Shown: piece after piece, positions 12,005-21,207 of the stretch
Position numbering within the stretch: position 1 is the first letter of the stretch
Layout: each line of letters begins with the position of its first letter
Position numbers and translations under genes: made by a program
DNA from: Chloroflexi bacterium bin125
GTDB lineage: Bacteria > Chloroflexota > Dehalococcoidia > Bin125
Length of the DNA stretch: 64,000 nt
Assembly: GCA_002239025.1 (NCBI GenBank)
Contig: MPNM01000001.1
Span: forward strand, 62,001-126,000
Direction of reading: 5' to 3'
The notes under the pieces: model-generated
What the model was told of the DNA's origin: nothing
Seen by the model: only the letters and a program-made list of their open reading frames with translations
Databases searched by the model: none

Positions 12005-13342
12005 CTAGTTGGGGCTGAAGCCGTCGACGCGTTCGCGCAGAGCGGCGACATCGTCAAACGGGCCGACCACAGCAGCCGCCAGGTTGCCCTCGCGGACAAT
12101 CCTCTGCGCCGCTCGCTGGACGTCGGCCGCCGTCACCGACTCGAACCCGGCGATCGTTTCCTCAACCGGCTCGATCGTGCCGTTCGAGATCAACATCCCG
12201 CCCGCCCGATGGCACCAGCTCGCAGCGGCGTCCAGACTCAGCCGGAACGAGCCCACCGCATGTTCCCGCACCCGCTCGAGTTCTTCATCGCTTACAGGTT
12301 CCGAGCTGATCTTCCGCAACTCGTCGATCACCACTTCGACGGTTTCGAGCACATGCTCAGCAGTCACACCGGCCATGATTGAGAGATGTCCGGCGTCGTC
12401 AAACGCAGTCGGATGCGATCCCACCGAATAAGCCAGACCGCGCTTCTCCCGGATTTCCGTGAACAGCCGAGAAGTCATCCCGCCGCCCAGCACCTCGTTC
12501 ATCAGGCCCATCGCATAGCGGTCGGGGTCGAGACGCGAGATCGCCCGCAGCGAGAGCGCCAGGTTGCACTGTTCGTTGTCGCGAACTTCGATCTGCGCAA
12601 TGTCATCGGACATCGCATCAGTTGCTCGAGGCCTGGCGGGCACGTCTTCATCCGATCCGTCCGCCCAGCCCGCACTCCAGTGCCGCTCGGCGATTTCTAG
12701 CACTTCTTCACGCGCCACATTCCCGGCCACCGACAGCACGATGTTCGACGGTCGGTAGAACTTCTCAATGTGCGATGCCAGATGCTCACGTGTGACGGCG
12801 CCGACCGATTCCAGGTCGCCGGCGATTTCCCAGCCCAACGGCTGCTCGCCGTATGTTGCCTGGTTCAACAGTTGCCCGGCGCGCTGTCCGGGCTGATCGT
12901 GCGCTCGCCGGATCTCCGAGCAGATCACCGTGCGCTCGCGTTCGATCTCCGACTCGGCCAACACCGAGTTGCGCACCGAGTCGGCCAGCACATCCATCGC
13001 CAATGGAAGTTTGTTGAACGGCACCCGATTCCAGTAGCAGGTCAGCTCGCGCGAAGTAAACGCGTTCAGCGACCCCCCTGCGCCCTCGATCGCTGCCGAG
13101 ATTGCTGTCGGTTCGGGTCTCGATTCTGTCCCCTTGAACAGCATGTGTTCGAGATAGTGGGACAGGCCCAGCGTGTCGCGGGCTTCGTCGCGAGATCCGA
13201 CGCCGACGTACGCGGCCAACACCGCAGCCTGCGAGTGAGGGATCGACGTCACGACGACGCGCAACCCGCAGTCCAGGACATCGATCGTCGGTTCAACTGC
13301 GGCGTGGTCGTTTGTTGAGGTTGGCATGGGCTGTCTCAGCAT
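12005..13342 (-). CDS. M16-family (insulinase-like) zinc peptidase
   Basis: HxxEH zinc motif in LGLSHYLEHMLFKGTESRPEPTAISAAIEGAGGSLNAFTSRELTCYW. Confidence 0.95.
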   Translation of the reverse strand: MLRQPMPTSTNDHAAVEPTIDVLDCGLRVVVTSIPHSQAAVLAAYVGVGSRDEARDTLGLSHYLEHMLFKGTESRPEPTAISAAIEGAGGSLNAFTSRELTCYWNRVPFNKLPLAMDVLADSVRNSVLAESEIERERTVICSEIRRAHDQPGQRAGQLLNQATYGEQPLGWEIAGDLESVGAVTREHLASHIEKFYRPSNIVLSVAGNVAREEVLEIAERHWSAGWADGSDEDVPARPRATDAMSDDIAQIEVRDNEQCNLALSLRAISRLDPDRYAMGLMNEVLGGGMTSRLFTEIREKRGLAYSVGSHPTAFDDAGHLSIMAGVTAEHVLETVEVVIDELRKISSEPVSDEELERVREHAVGSFRLSLDAAASWCHRAGGMLISNGTIEPVEETIAGFESVTAADVQRAAQRIVREGNLAAAVVGPFDDVAALRERVDGFSPN

Positions 13343-13387
13343 ACCTGCGCCTCCGTATGCTCAAGCCACTGTGCTGAGGAGCCTGAC

Positions 13388-14224
13388 GTGAAGGCGTTCG
13401 TCAACGCACGCTACGAGTATCACTGGGCGCCGTTGGTCGGCTGTCTGGTCGCTCATGTTGGACAGATTGGCGCGCCGCAACCGAGCTACATCGTTGGATC
13501 GGTCACCGGCATCAGCTACCAACCGCCACAGGACGCAGAATTGCCCGCATACCTGCGCGCCGGACTCTCGGCGCTCGGCGTCGCTGCCGACGTGAAGGAC
13601 TCGGCCTATCCCAATCGACTGCAACGCTTGCTCACGCGGCAACGGATTCGCCGCGAGTTGCGCGTCGACCGTCCGGTGACCGTCTTCGGCATTGGCGTCT
13701 CCCCCTTCGGTCCGGCCTGGGGACTAATCGTGGGCTGCGACGACGATCGCCGCGCCTGGCGGCGTGAAGGTCCAATGACCGAACAGGTCTCGCCCTGGCT
13801 CCCAGAATCCGACTTCAACGAGGCTCCTGTCCACATGTTGATCAGCGCTCGCCGGAGCGGAGACCCAGCGCCTGAAGCGATTGAACGGACCGCAGCGCAA
13901 GCGCTCCTGAGTTCCGTCGATCGAGTCCATCGAGACCTGGTCGACCGGATCGGCCTGCTGGACAGCAGTGTCGAAATCGAGCCGCAGCAGTACTCGCATG
14001 ATGTCCAGGCGCTGGCCGGCAACTGGGGTGAAGCCGCGACCTTCTGGCGCGAGTTTCCCCACGGTGTGTACACACCCGTCGCACAGCACATGGCCGTCAC
14101 CCTGTCCCGCTACGCCACGCTGTTTCCCTACCCGATGGGCGGCCAACCGAACAATCCCGGCGTCCGCAGTGCAGCCGTCCACATATTGCGTGACGCGAGC
14201 GACGCCCTCGGCGCAGCCCGTTGA
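13388..14224 (+). CDS. Hypothetical protein
   Basis: 278-aa ORF between well-supported genes; no family recognised. Confidence 0.6.
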   Translation: MKAFVNARYEYHWAPLVGCLVAHVGQIGAPQPSYIVGSVTGISYQPPQDAELPAYLRAGLSALGVAADVKDSAYPNRLQRLLTRQRIRRELRVDRPVTVFGIGVSPFGPAWGLIVGCDDDRRAWRREGPMTEQVSPWLPESDFNEAPVHMLISARRSGDPAPEAIERTAAQALLSSVDRVHRDLVDRIGLLDSSVEIEPQQYSHDVQALAGNWGEAATFWREFPHGVYTPVAQHMAVTLSRYATLFPYPMGGQPNNPGVRSAAVHILRDASDALGAAR

Positions 14225-14257
14225 TACACTCCCAACCAACCAGCGACGGAGTCCGAC

Positions 14258-14524
14258 ATGGCCATCAACGTCAAGCTCTTCATGACGCTTGTCCCACTCT
14301 CGAAATCGAAGCAGTCGAACCTCAGCGTTGACTGGTTCGACGGCATCACCACGCAGCACATCCTCGAGTCTGAGGACTTTTCCGAGCAGGACCGGGAGGC
14401 GATCGCCGTCGTAATCAACTCGGTGCAAGCGCTTCCGGAAGATCCGCTCAACGATGGCGACCAGGTTGACCTACTGGTCAATCTGCAGGGCGGATCACAA
14501 ATGGATCATGGGGCCAGTGAGTAG
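14258..14524 (+). CDS. MoaD/ThiS-like beta-grasp protein with tail beyond Gly-Gly
   Basis: MAINVKLFMTLVPL...AIAVVINSVQALPEDPLNDGDQVDLLVNLQGGSQMDHGASE; NDGDQVDLLVNLQGG matches the sulfur-carrier C-terminus. Confidence 0.6.
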   Translation: MAINVKLFMTLVPLSKSKQSNLSVDWFDGITTQHILESEDFSEQDREAIAVVINSVQALPEDPLNDGDQVDLLVNLQGGSQMDHGASE

Positions 14525-16244
14525 CGACGAACCGTCACCGAAGTACATCTTCATCACCGGCGGCGTGATCTCCTCCGTCGGCAAGGGCATCACCACCGCC
14601 TCACTCGGTCGACTGCTCCAGTCGCGAGGCCTCTCCGTCACCGTCCAGAAGCTTGACCCCTATCTCAACGTCGACCCCGGCACGATGTCGCCCTACCAGC
14701 ACGGTGAGGTCTACGTGACTGACGACGGCGCAGAGACCGACCTCGATCTGGGCCACTACGAACGCTTCCTCGACCAGAATTTAACTTCCGCCTCGTCAGT
14801 CACCATGGGCCAGATTTCAGCTGAGCTCATCGAGCGCGAACGGCGCGGCGACTACCTCGGCGGCACCATCCAGACCGTGCCGCACGTCACCGACTTGGTC
14901 AAGGAACGAGTCCGTGGACTGGCCCTGAAAGCCGGAGTCGATGTCCTGATCGTGGAAGTCGGCGGCACCGTGGGCGATATTGAAGGCCAGGCCTTCCTCG
15001 AAGCGATCCGCCAGATGCGTTACGAAGAACCGCGCAACGGCACGCTCGCCATCCACGTCACCCCGCTCTTCCATCTCAAGGCCACCGACGAACTCAAGAC
15101 CAAGCCGACCCAGCACTCCGTACGCACCCTGCGCAGCATGGGCATCCAGCCCGACGTCATCATCTCTCGCACCGACATCCCCGCAGAAGCGTCGATTACT
15201 GACAAGCTTGCCCTCTTCTGCGATGTCCCGGCCGAGGCAGTGATGACGCTCGAGACCGCCTCGTCGATCTACCAGGTCCCCTCAATGCTTGAACGAGCCG
15301 GACTCACTGACCTCACCCTGGATCGTCTCGGACTGGAACCGAAGCCCTGCGTCTCGGACCGCTCGATCAATGCCTGGACCGATTGGACCGACCGGCTGGG
15401 CCAGACCGAACGAGTCTGCCGCGTCGCGATCGTCGGCAAGTACGTCGAGCTGCGAGACGCCTACCTCTCGGTCAAGGAAGCGCTGATTCACGCCGGTGCG
15501 CAGCGCCGCGCGAGCGTCGACATCACCTGGATCCAATCGGACGACCTCGACGAAGCCGATCAGCCCGAGATCGCCGCCGCACTCGCTGACGTGGACGGGG
15601 TGATCGTGCCTGGAGGATTTGGCGAGCGCGGGATCGAAGGCGAGGTCGGCGTGGCCCGCTTCGCATTGCAACAGCGGATTCCCTACCTCGGGCTGTGCCG
15701 GGGAATGCAGAACATGGTGATTGCGTTCGCCCGCGAACGGCTTGACCTACCAGACGCCAACACGACCGAGGCCGACGAAGACACCGACGCTCCTGTCATC
15801 GCTCTGCTCGACGAACAGCGAGAAGTGAGCGAGAAAGGCGGCACGATGCGGCTGGGAATGTACACCTGCCAGCTGCATCCCGAGACGCGTGCTCGACAGT
15901 TATACGAGGCTGGCATCGCTCACGAGCGCCACCGTCACCGATGGGAGTTCAATCCGGAGTACCGTGACCGCTTCGAGCGCGCCGGACTCGTCGCCAGCGG
16001 CACATCGCGCGATGGCGCCCTGGTCGAGATTGCCGAGGTCCACGGTCATCCCTTCATGCTCGGCTCCCAGTTCCATCCCGAGCTCAAATCGCGCCCCGAA
16101 CGTTCGCACCCACTCTTCGTCGGATTCATTGACTCGGTCCTCTCTGAAGCCGAGACGGCCCTCCGTCATCCGGCTGGCGCAACCAATCGTTCCACTTCCA
16201 CGCTCCCCCACGCAGGGGGATCTGCCGAAGGCCCTCAGACGTGA
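14508..16244 (+). CDS. pyrG: CTP synthase
   Basis: PKYIFITGGVISSVGKGITTASLGRLLQSRGLSVTVQKLDPYLNVDPGTMSPYQHGEVYVTDDGAETDLDLGHYERF; glutaminase GLCRGMQ. Start ATG 14508 or GTG 14517. Confidence 0.97.
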   Translation: MGPVSSDEPSPKYIFITGGVISSVGKGITTASLGRLLQSRGLSVTVQKLDPYLNVDPGTMSPYQHGEVYVTDDGAETDLDLGHYERFLDQNLTSASSVTMGQISAELIERERRGDYLGGTIQTVPHVTDLVKERVRGLALKAGVDVLIVEVGGTVGDIEGQAFLEAIRQMRYEEPRNGTLAIHVTPLFHLKATDELKTKPTQHSVRTLRSMGIQPDVIISRTDIPAEASITDKLALFCDVPAEAVMTLETASSIYQVPSMLERAGLTDLTLDRLGLEPKPCVSDRSINAWTDWTDRLGQTERVCRVAIVGKYVELRDAYLSVKEALIHAGAQRRASVDITWIQSDDLDEADQPEIAAALADVDGVIVPGGFGERGIEGEVGVARFALQQRIPYLGLCRGMQNMVIAFARERLDLPDANTTEADEDTDAPVIALLDEQREVSEKGGTMRLGMYTCQLHPETRARQLYEAGIAHERHRHRWEFNPEYRDRFERAGLVASGTSRDGALVEIAEVHGHPFMLGSQFHPELKSRPERSHPLFVGFIDSVLSEAETALRHPAGATNRSTSTLPHAGGSAEGPQT

Positions 16245-16717
16245 GCGAAGACGATATCTTCCGATTCCTCACCACGCTCGCCACCGTGGTCTTTGCAGGC
16301 GGCGTGGCCGCGTTGACGCTCGCCCTGACCCGCGCCTGGCAGACCGAAGACGCGGTCGAGCGTGATGTCCTGTTCCGCTCGGCCGACCGCGCCCACACCC
16401 GATTGCTCTTGCCCGGCATCATCGCGACGGGCGTCCTGGGCGCCGTCTGGGGCATTCGCGCCGAGAGTGTCGATCCAATTGAGACCGGCTGGCTGCTCGC
16501 TGCCGAAATCCTCTACCTGGTCTCGCTCTTTGTCCTCGTGCCGGGCATGTTCGCCGGCGTCAGGCGAGTCCGGCTGCTCTCCCTCCAGGCGCGCAAAACC
16601 GGCCAGATTTCCGACGAACTGACCGACGCCCTCAACGACCGCGGGCCACTCGTCTTCGCGATCCTCATGTCGCTGCTACTGCCCGTTCAGATCGCGCTCG
16701 TTACCTTGCAGCCATAG
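16241..16717 (+). CDS. Small multi-pass membrane protein (DUF2269-like?)
   Basis: MSEDDIFRFLTTLATVVFAGGVAALTLALTRAW...; ATGA-type overlap with pyrG; about four hydrophobic segments. Confidence 0.55.
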   Translation: MSEDDIFRFLTTLATVVFAGGVAALTLALTRAWQTEDAVERDVLFRSADRAHTRLLLPGIIATGVLGAVWGIRAESVDPIETGWLLAAEILYLVSLFVLVPGMFAGVRRVRLLSLQARKTGQISDELTDALNDRGPLVFAILMSLLLPVQIALVTLQP

Positions 16718-16816
16718 CTGCTACACCTCGATGCAGCCATAGCTGCTACACCTCGATGCAGCCATAGCTGCTACACCTCGATGCAGCCGTAGCTGCTGTG
16801 TCGCGATGCAGCCATA
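16708..16816. repeat. 25-bp tandem repeat, 4 full copies plus partial
   Basis: GCAGCCATAGCTGCTACACCTCGAT at 16708, 16733, 16758; variant GCAGCCGTAGCTGCTGTGTCGCGAT at 16783; partial GCAGCCATA at 16808. Confidence 0.95.
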
Positions 16817-16840
16817 ATCGTCGGTAAAGGAACCGCCACA

Positions 16841-17530
16841 ATGAAAATCTTCCTCGACACCGCCCGACTCGACGAGATCCAACAGGCCGTCGACTGGGGC
16901 GTCTGCGACGGCATCACGACCAACCCCTCGCTGCACTCCCGCGCCGTCACCCACGAGGGCGACAATGCGATCACCTACCGCGAACGCATCCTGCGCATCG
17001 CCGAGATGGTCGATGGCCCCATTTCGGCTGAGTGCGTCACACGCACGACCGCTGCGTTGATCGAGGAAGCCCGCGAGCTTGCCGGCTGGCAAGAAAAGGT
17101 CGTCGTCAAGATTCCTATTGACGGCCCAGGACTCGCTGCAATCAAGGCGCTCTCCAACGAGGGCATCCGGATCAACACCACCCTGATCTTCTCCCTCAAC
17201 CAGGCACTGCTGGCCGCCCGCGCCGGCGCAGCCTATGTCTCACCGTTTGTTGGACGGCTTGACGACATCGGCGAAAGCGGTATCCAGCTCGTCGCCGACA
17301 CGGTCAATCTGCTCGACCGTTTCAATCTGCCGGCGCAGGTCATAGCCGCTTCGCTGCGCAACACCGATCACACGGCCGAGGCCGCGCGCGTCGGCGCTCA
17401 CATCGCGACGATTCCCTTCCCTGTGCTCGAGCAGATGCAGCAGCATCCACTCACCGACAAGGGAATCCAGGCCTTCCTCGATGATTGGCACAAGGCGGAA
17501 GCGCAGCTTCGGGCACAGCCGGTTTCGTGA
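16841..17530 (+). CDS. Transaldolase / fructose-6-phosphate aldolase family (TalC-like)
   Basis: MKIFLDTARLDEIQQAVDWGVCDGITTNPSL, VVVKIPIDGPGLAAIKALSNEGIRINTTLIFSLNQALLAARAGAAYVSPFVGRLDD. Confidence 0.95.
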   Translation: MKIFLDTARLDEIQQAVDWGVCDGITTNPSLHSRAVTHEGDNAITYRERILRIAEMVDGPISAECVTRTTAALIEEARELAGWQEKVVVKIPIDGPGLAAIKALSNEGIRINTTLIFSLNQALLAARAGAAYVSPFVGRLDDIGESGIQLVADTVNLLDRFNLPAQVIAASLRNTDHTAEAARVGAHIATIPFPVLEQMQQHPLTDKGIQAFLDDWHKAEAQLRAQPVS

Positions 17531-17833
17531 TTCGGTCCCAAATCTCGGAGGTTGCGGCCTCCATTGCTTGCCAATCCGCAATCGGCGGGGCTAGGATTGG
17601 ATCTGTCCCCTTGAGCCAGGCTTCCGCGCCCCGCGCCACCCAACATGACCGGCGTCGTTGAGCGCAGTAGCACCGAATCGACCAGACGTCGTTATTCTTC
17701 GGACCCTTCCGTGACTCCGTCCACGCAGCGCCGACACCACGAAACTCAATCCGTGCCGTCCGACCAACATGCCGACCGTTGCTTCCATCACATCACAGCC
17801 CAGCAAGCAGAGCGCCCAAAGCAGAGGTAGCCG

Positions 17834-19111
17834 ATGACGAGCCTGAATATCCCCGAACTCGAACACCTGACCCGAGAGGAATTGCTTGCCAAAGCAAAAG
17901 AACTTGAGGTCACCGGACTGTCCGGCCTGAAAAAGCAGGACATCGTGCTCCGCTTGCTGCAGGCCCAGTCGGAGGCCGAAGGACACATACTCTCCGGAGG
18001 CGTCCTCGAAGTCGTCGACGACTCTTACGGCTTCCTGCGCGGCGAATCACTGCTCCCTGCGCCAACCGATGTCTACGTCTCTCAGAGCCTCGTCCGACGC
18101 TCCGGTCTGCGCACCGGCGATTACGTGATCGGCTCGGTCCGGCCGCCGAAGCAGGGCGAGAAGTACTACGGGCTCTCTCGCGTTGACATGGTCAACGGCG
18201 CAAACGCCACCGAAGCCGCCTCACGACCCTACTTCGAGAACCTCACCGCCGTCTTCCCGCATCAAAAGTTCCTACTCGAAACCGAAGACCCGGCTGAGCT
18301 TTCCGGCCGGGTCATCGACCTCGTTGCGCCGATGGGCCGCGGACAACGCGGCCTGATCGTCAGCCCGCCCAAAGCGGGCAAGACAATGCTGCTGCAGTCC
18401 ATCGCCAACGGCATCGCCATCAATCATCCCGAAGTCCATTTGATGGTCGTCCTGATCGGGGAGCGTCCCGAAGAGGTCACCGAGATGAAGCGCTCGGTGC
18501 GTGGCGAGGTCATTGCATCGACCTTCGACGAGCCGGTCGAGGAACACACCCGCGTTGCCGAACTCGGACTCGAACGAGCCAAGCGCCTCATGGAGATGGG
18601 CCGCGATGTCGTCATCCTGCTCGACTCGATCACGCGCCTGACCCGTGCCTACAACCTCGAAATGCCCTCGACGGGACGCACGCTCTCGGGCGGCATCGAC
18701 CCTGTCGCGCTCTATCCGCCCAAGCGCTTCTTCGGATCTGCGCGCAAGGCGGAAGAGGGCGGCTCGCTGACGATCATCGCCACCTGTCTCGTCGACACCG
18801 GCTCACGGCTCGACGACGTGGTCTTCGAGGAGTTCAAGGGCACCGGCAACTGGGAAGTCCGACTCGACCGCAAGCTGGCCGAACGCCGCATCTACCCCTC
18901 GATCGACATCGCCGCCTCCTCAACCCGGCGAGAAGAGCTCCTGCTCTCCGGAGAAGAGCTGCAGCGAGTCTGGCTGCTGCGCCGCATGATGTCCGTCCTC
19001 GCCGGCTCCGGAGGAGGCACCACCGAGCCAACCGAACGCCTCCTCGACCGTCTGGCTCGGACCAAGTCCAACACTGAGTTCCTCGAAAACCTCACCGCCG
19101 CCGAGGCGTAA
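17834..19111 (+). CDS. rho: Transcription termination factor Rho
   Basis: [92 protein letters not shown]-type Walker B and [13 protein letters not shown]. Confidence 0.98.
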   Translation: MTSLNIPELEHLTREELLAKAKELEVTGLSGLKKQDIVLRLLQAQSEAEGHILSGGVLEVVDDSYGFLRGESLLPAPTDVYVSQSLVRRSGLRTGDYVIGSVRPPKQGEKYYGLSRVDMVNGANATEAASRPYFENLTAVFPHQKFLLETEDPAELSGRVIDLVAPMGRGQRGLIVSPPKAGKTMLLQSIANGIAINHPEVHLMVVLIGERPEEVTEMKRSVRGEVIASTFDEPVEEHTRVAELGLERAKRLMEMGRDVVILLDSITRLTRAYNLEMPSTGRTLSGGIDPVALYPPKRFFGSARKAEEGGSLTIIATCLVDTGSRLDDVVFEEFKGTGNWEVRLDRKLAERRIYPSIDIAASSTRREELLLSGEELQRVWLLRRMMSVLAGSGGGTTEPTERLLDRLARTKSNTEFLENLTAAEA

Positions 19112-19183
19112 TCGCCAGATCCATTGCCTAGACTCCGCAATGAGGTTGCTCTCCCTTGCAGGATGAGTTCCGCTCGTTCCCGT

Positions 19184-19287
19184 TGCTCCCCCCTCTGGGG
19201 GGAGCTGCCGAAGGCTGAGGGCGGGCTCCCCGCCGAAGGACCCCCTCAGTCGCTCCGCGACAGCTCCCCCTGCGAGGGGGAGCAAAG
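19184..19287. repeat. GCTCCCCC-family palindromic element
   Basis: TTGCTCCCCC...GGGGGAGCAA terminal inverted repeats; contains CTCAGTCGCTCCGCGACAGCT. Confidence 0.8.
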
Positions 19288-19323
19288 AATGGAAGTCTTG
19301 CTGAGGAATTGAGGCATGTGGCA

Positions 19324-20268
19324 ATGACCCAAATCGAAACCGTCCTCGGACCCATCGACGCCAACGACCTCGGCTTCACCCTCTCGCACGAGCACGTCGC
19401 GATCACGCCCAGCGTCATCACCCAGCACTACCCCTGGCTGATTGACAAGGACGCAGTTCTGCAGCGGGCCAAGGAAGAGCTGACGGAAGCCAAGCAAGGC
19501 GGAGTCGACTCTTTGATCGAACTTTCCACGCCCGACCTCAACCGCGATGTCGAAGCGATGCGCGCCGCATCAGAGGCGTCGGGCGTCAACGTCATCTGCG
19601 CCACCGGCATCTGGCGTGACGTCCCTCGCTGGATGTGGGGCAAAGACCCCGACGAGATCGCTGACATCTTCGTCCGCGAGATTGAAGTCGGCATCGCCGA
19701 CACGGGCATCAAGGCAGGCGTGATCAAGGTCGCCAACGACGCCGAGGGCGTCACTCCGGAGGGCGAACTAATCCTCAGGGCGGCAGCCCGGACGGCCAAG
19801 CGCACCGGCACGCCAATCTCAACGCACCACTGGGCTCCGCTCGAGGTCGGACGGCGCCAGGCTGAAATCTTCCAGGAGGAAGACGCGCCGATGGACAGGA
19901 TCTGCATCGGCCACACCGCCGACACCGTCAACGCCGACTACATCGAGGACCTGCTCAACACCGGCGTCTACATCTCGATGGACCGCTATCCCGGCCCCGA
20001 GGACGGCGCTGAGCGCCCCAACTGGGTCGCGCGCAACGCCACCGTCAAGGAACTGATCAATCGCGGCTGGTCGCACAAGCTGATGCTGGGCCACGATTAT
20101 GCCGCCTTCCCCGGGTCGCCGCGCGACTACCCGACGCGATATCTCTTCCTCAGTACGACCGCGATACCCGCACTGCTGGCCGACGGCGTTCCCCAGGAAA
20201 CCATCGATCAGATGATGATCACCGTCCCGCGCGCCTTTCTGAGTGGACTCAGCGGAGAATCCGCATGA
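19324..20268 (+). CDS. Phosphotriesterase-family (amidohydrolase) protein
   Basis: MTQIETVLGPIDANDLGFTLSHEHVAITP (HxH), ISTHHWAPLE, ICIGHTADTVN, KLMLGHDYAAF. Confidence 0.9.
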   Translation: MTQIETVLGPIDANDLGFTLSHEHVAITPSVITQHYPWLIDKDAVLQRAKEELTEAKQGGVDSLIELSTPDLNRDVEAMRAASEASGVNVICATGIWRDVPRWMWGKDPDEIADIFVREIEVGIADTGIKAGVIKVANDAEGVTPEGELILRAAARTAKRTGTPISTHHWAPLEVGRRQAEIFQEEDAPMDRICIGHTADTVNADYIEDLLNTGVYISMDRYPGPEDGAERPNWVARNATVKELINRGWSHKLMLGHDYAAFPGSPRDYPTRYLFLSTTAIPALLADGVPQETIDQMMITVPRAFLSGLSGESA

Positions 20269-20660
20269 ACCGCGACGAAGTTGCCGACCTCTGCGAATCC
20301 CTGCCCGGCTCCTGGCCCGACTCGCCCTGGGGCGAAGACGACCTCGTCTACAAGCTCGGCAATCGCAACGCTGACGGCAAAGGCGGCAAGATCTTCTGCT
20401 TCCTCGGAGGCGGCACCACCGAGGGCAAACCGCACGCCATCTCGCTCAAGGCCGATCCCGCCATCGTCCCCGCACTGCACAAGCAGTTCGAGGCCGTCAA
20501 CTTACCCAGCTACCTCAATAAGTCGCACTGGGTCGCCATCACCCTCGAATCTGACCTCCCCGACGACGAACTGGAAGAACTCATCGTCGACTCCTACGAG
20601 AGAATCCTCGCCGGCTTCAGCAAACGCCAACAGCGCCTGATCACCGGCGAATCAAGCTGA
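20265..20660 (+). CDS. MmcQ/YjbR-family protein, tandem copy 1
   Basis: MNRDEVADLCESLPGSWPDSPWGEDDLVYKLGN...ISLKADPAIVPALHKQFEAVNLPSYLNKSHWVAITLES. Confidence 0.85.
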   Translation: MNRDEVADLCESLPGSWPDSPWGEDDLVYKLGNRNADGKGGKIFCFLGGGTTEGKPHAISLKADPAIVPALHKQFEAVNLPSYLNKSHWVAITLESDLPDDELEELIVDSYERILAGFSKRQQRLITGESS

Positions 20661-20670
20661 CGACGCCACC

Positions 20671-21063
20671 ATGAACCGCGACGAGATAGCCGACTACTGC
20701 GAAACCCTGCCCGGCGCCTGGCCTGACACGCCGTGGGAAGACGATCTGGTCTACAAACTCGGCAATCGCAACGCCGAGGGGAAGGGAGGCAAGGTTTTCA
20801 TCTTCTTCGGCCAGCCCAAACCAGAGGGCGTGCCGGAAGAGATCGCAATCAAGACCGACCCCGCCATTCTGCCCGCTCTGATTGACAAGTACGAGGCCGT
20901 CTCGATTCCCAGCTACCTCAAGAGAGGAGGCTGGATCGCCGTCAAACTCGAATCCGACCTCCACGACGACGAACTCATAGATCTCATTGAAGACTCCCAC
21001 GAGAGAATCCTCAGCAGCTTCAGCAAGCGGCAACAACGCCTGATTACCGGCTCTGATCCATAG
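20671..21063 (+). CDS. MmcQ/YjbR-family protein, tandem copy 2
   Basis: MNRDEIADYCETLPGAWPDTPWEDDLVYKLGNRNAEGKGGKVF...FSKRQQRLITGSDP; close paralogue of the upstream gene. Confidence 0.85.
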   Translation: MNRDEIADYCETLPGAWPDTPWEDDLVYKLGNRNAEGKGGKVFIFFGQPKPEGVPEEIAIKTDPAILPALIDKYEAVSIPSYLKRGGWIAVKLESDLHDDELIDLIEDSHERILSSFSKRQQRLITGSDP

Positions 21064-21207
21064 GCGCTCCCCGGTCCGATGCCGCAAGGTATTTCGTGCG
21101 AGGTAAACTAAATGGCAGACCATTGCTCTCAAACGCGAGAGCGTATCTGGAACAAGACGATGCCCGCGACGGTCGCGCGTGCGGGAGCAGATCAGAACAG
21201 GAATTTC

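Noticed and set aside
16708-16816. CRISPR array
   Set aside because: The 25-bp units are directly contiguous with no spacers, and no cas genes are in the window.
19128-19497. Small ORFs spanning the 19184 palindromic element
   Set aside because: They read through a non-coding repeat and the start of the phosphotriesterase gene; no independent support.
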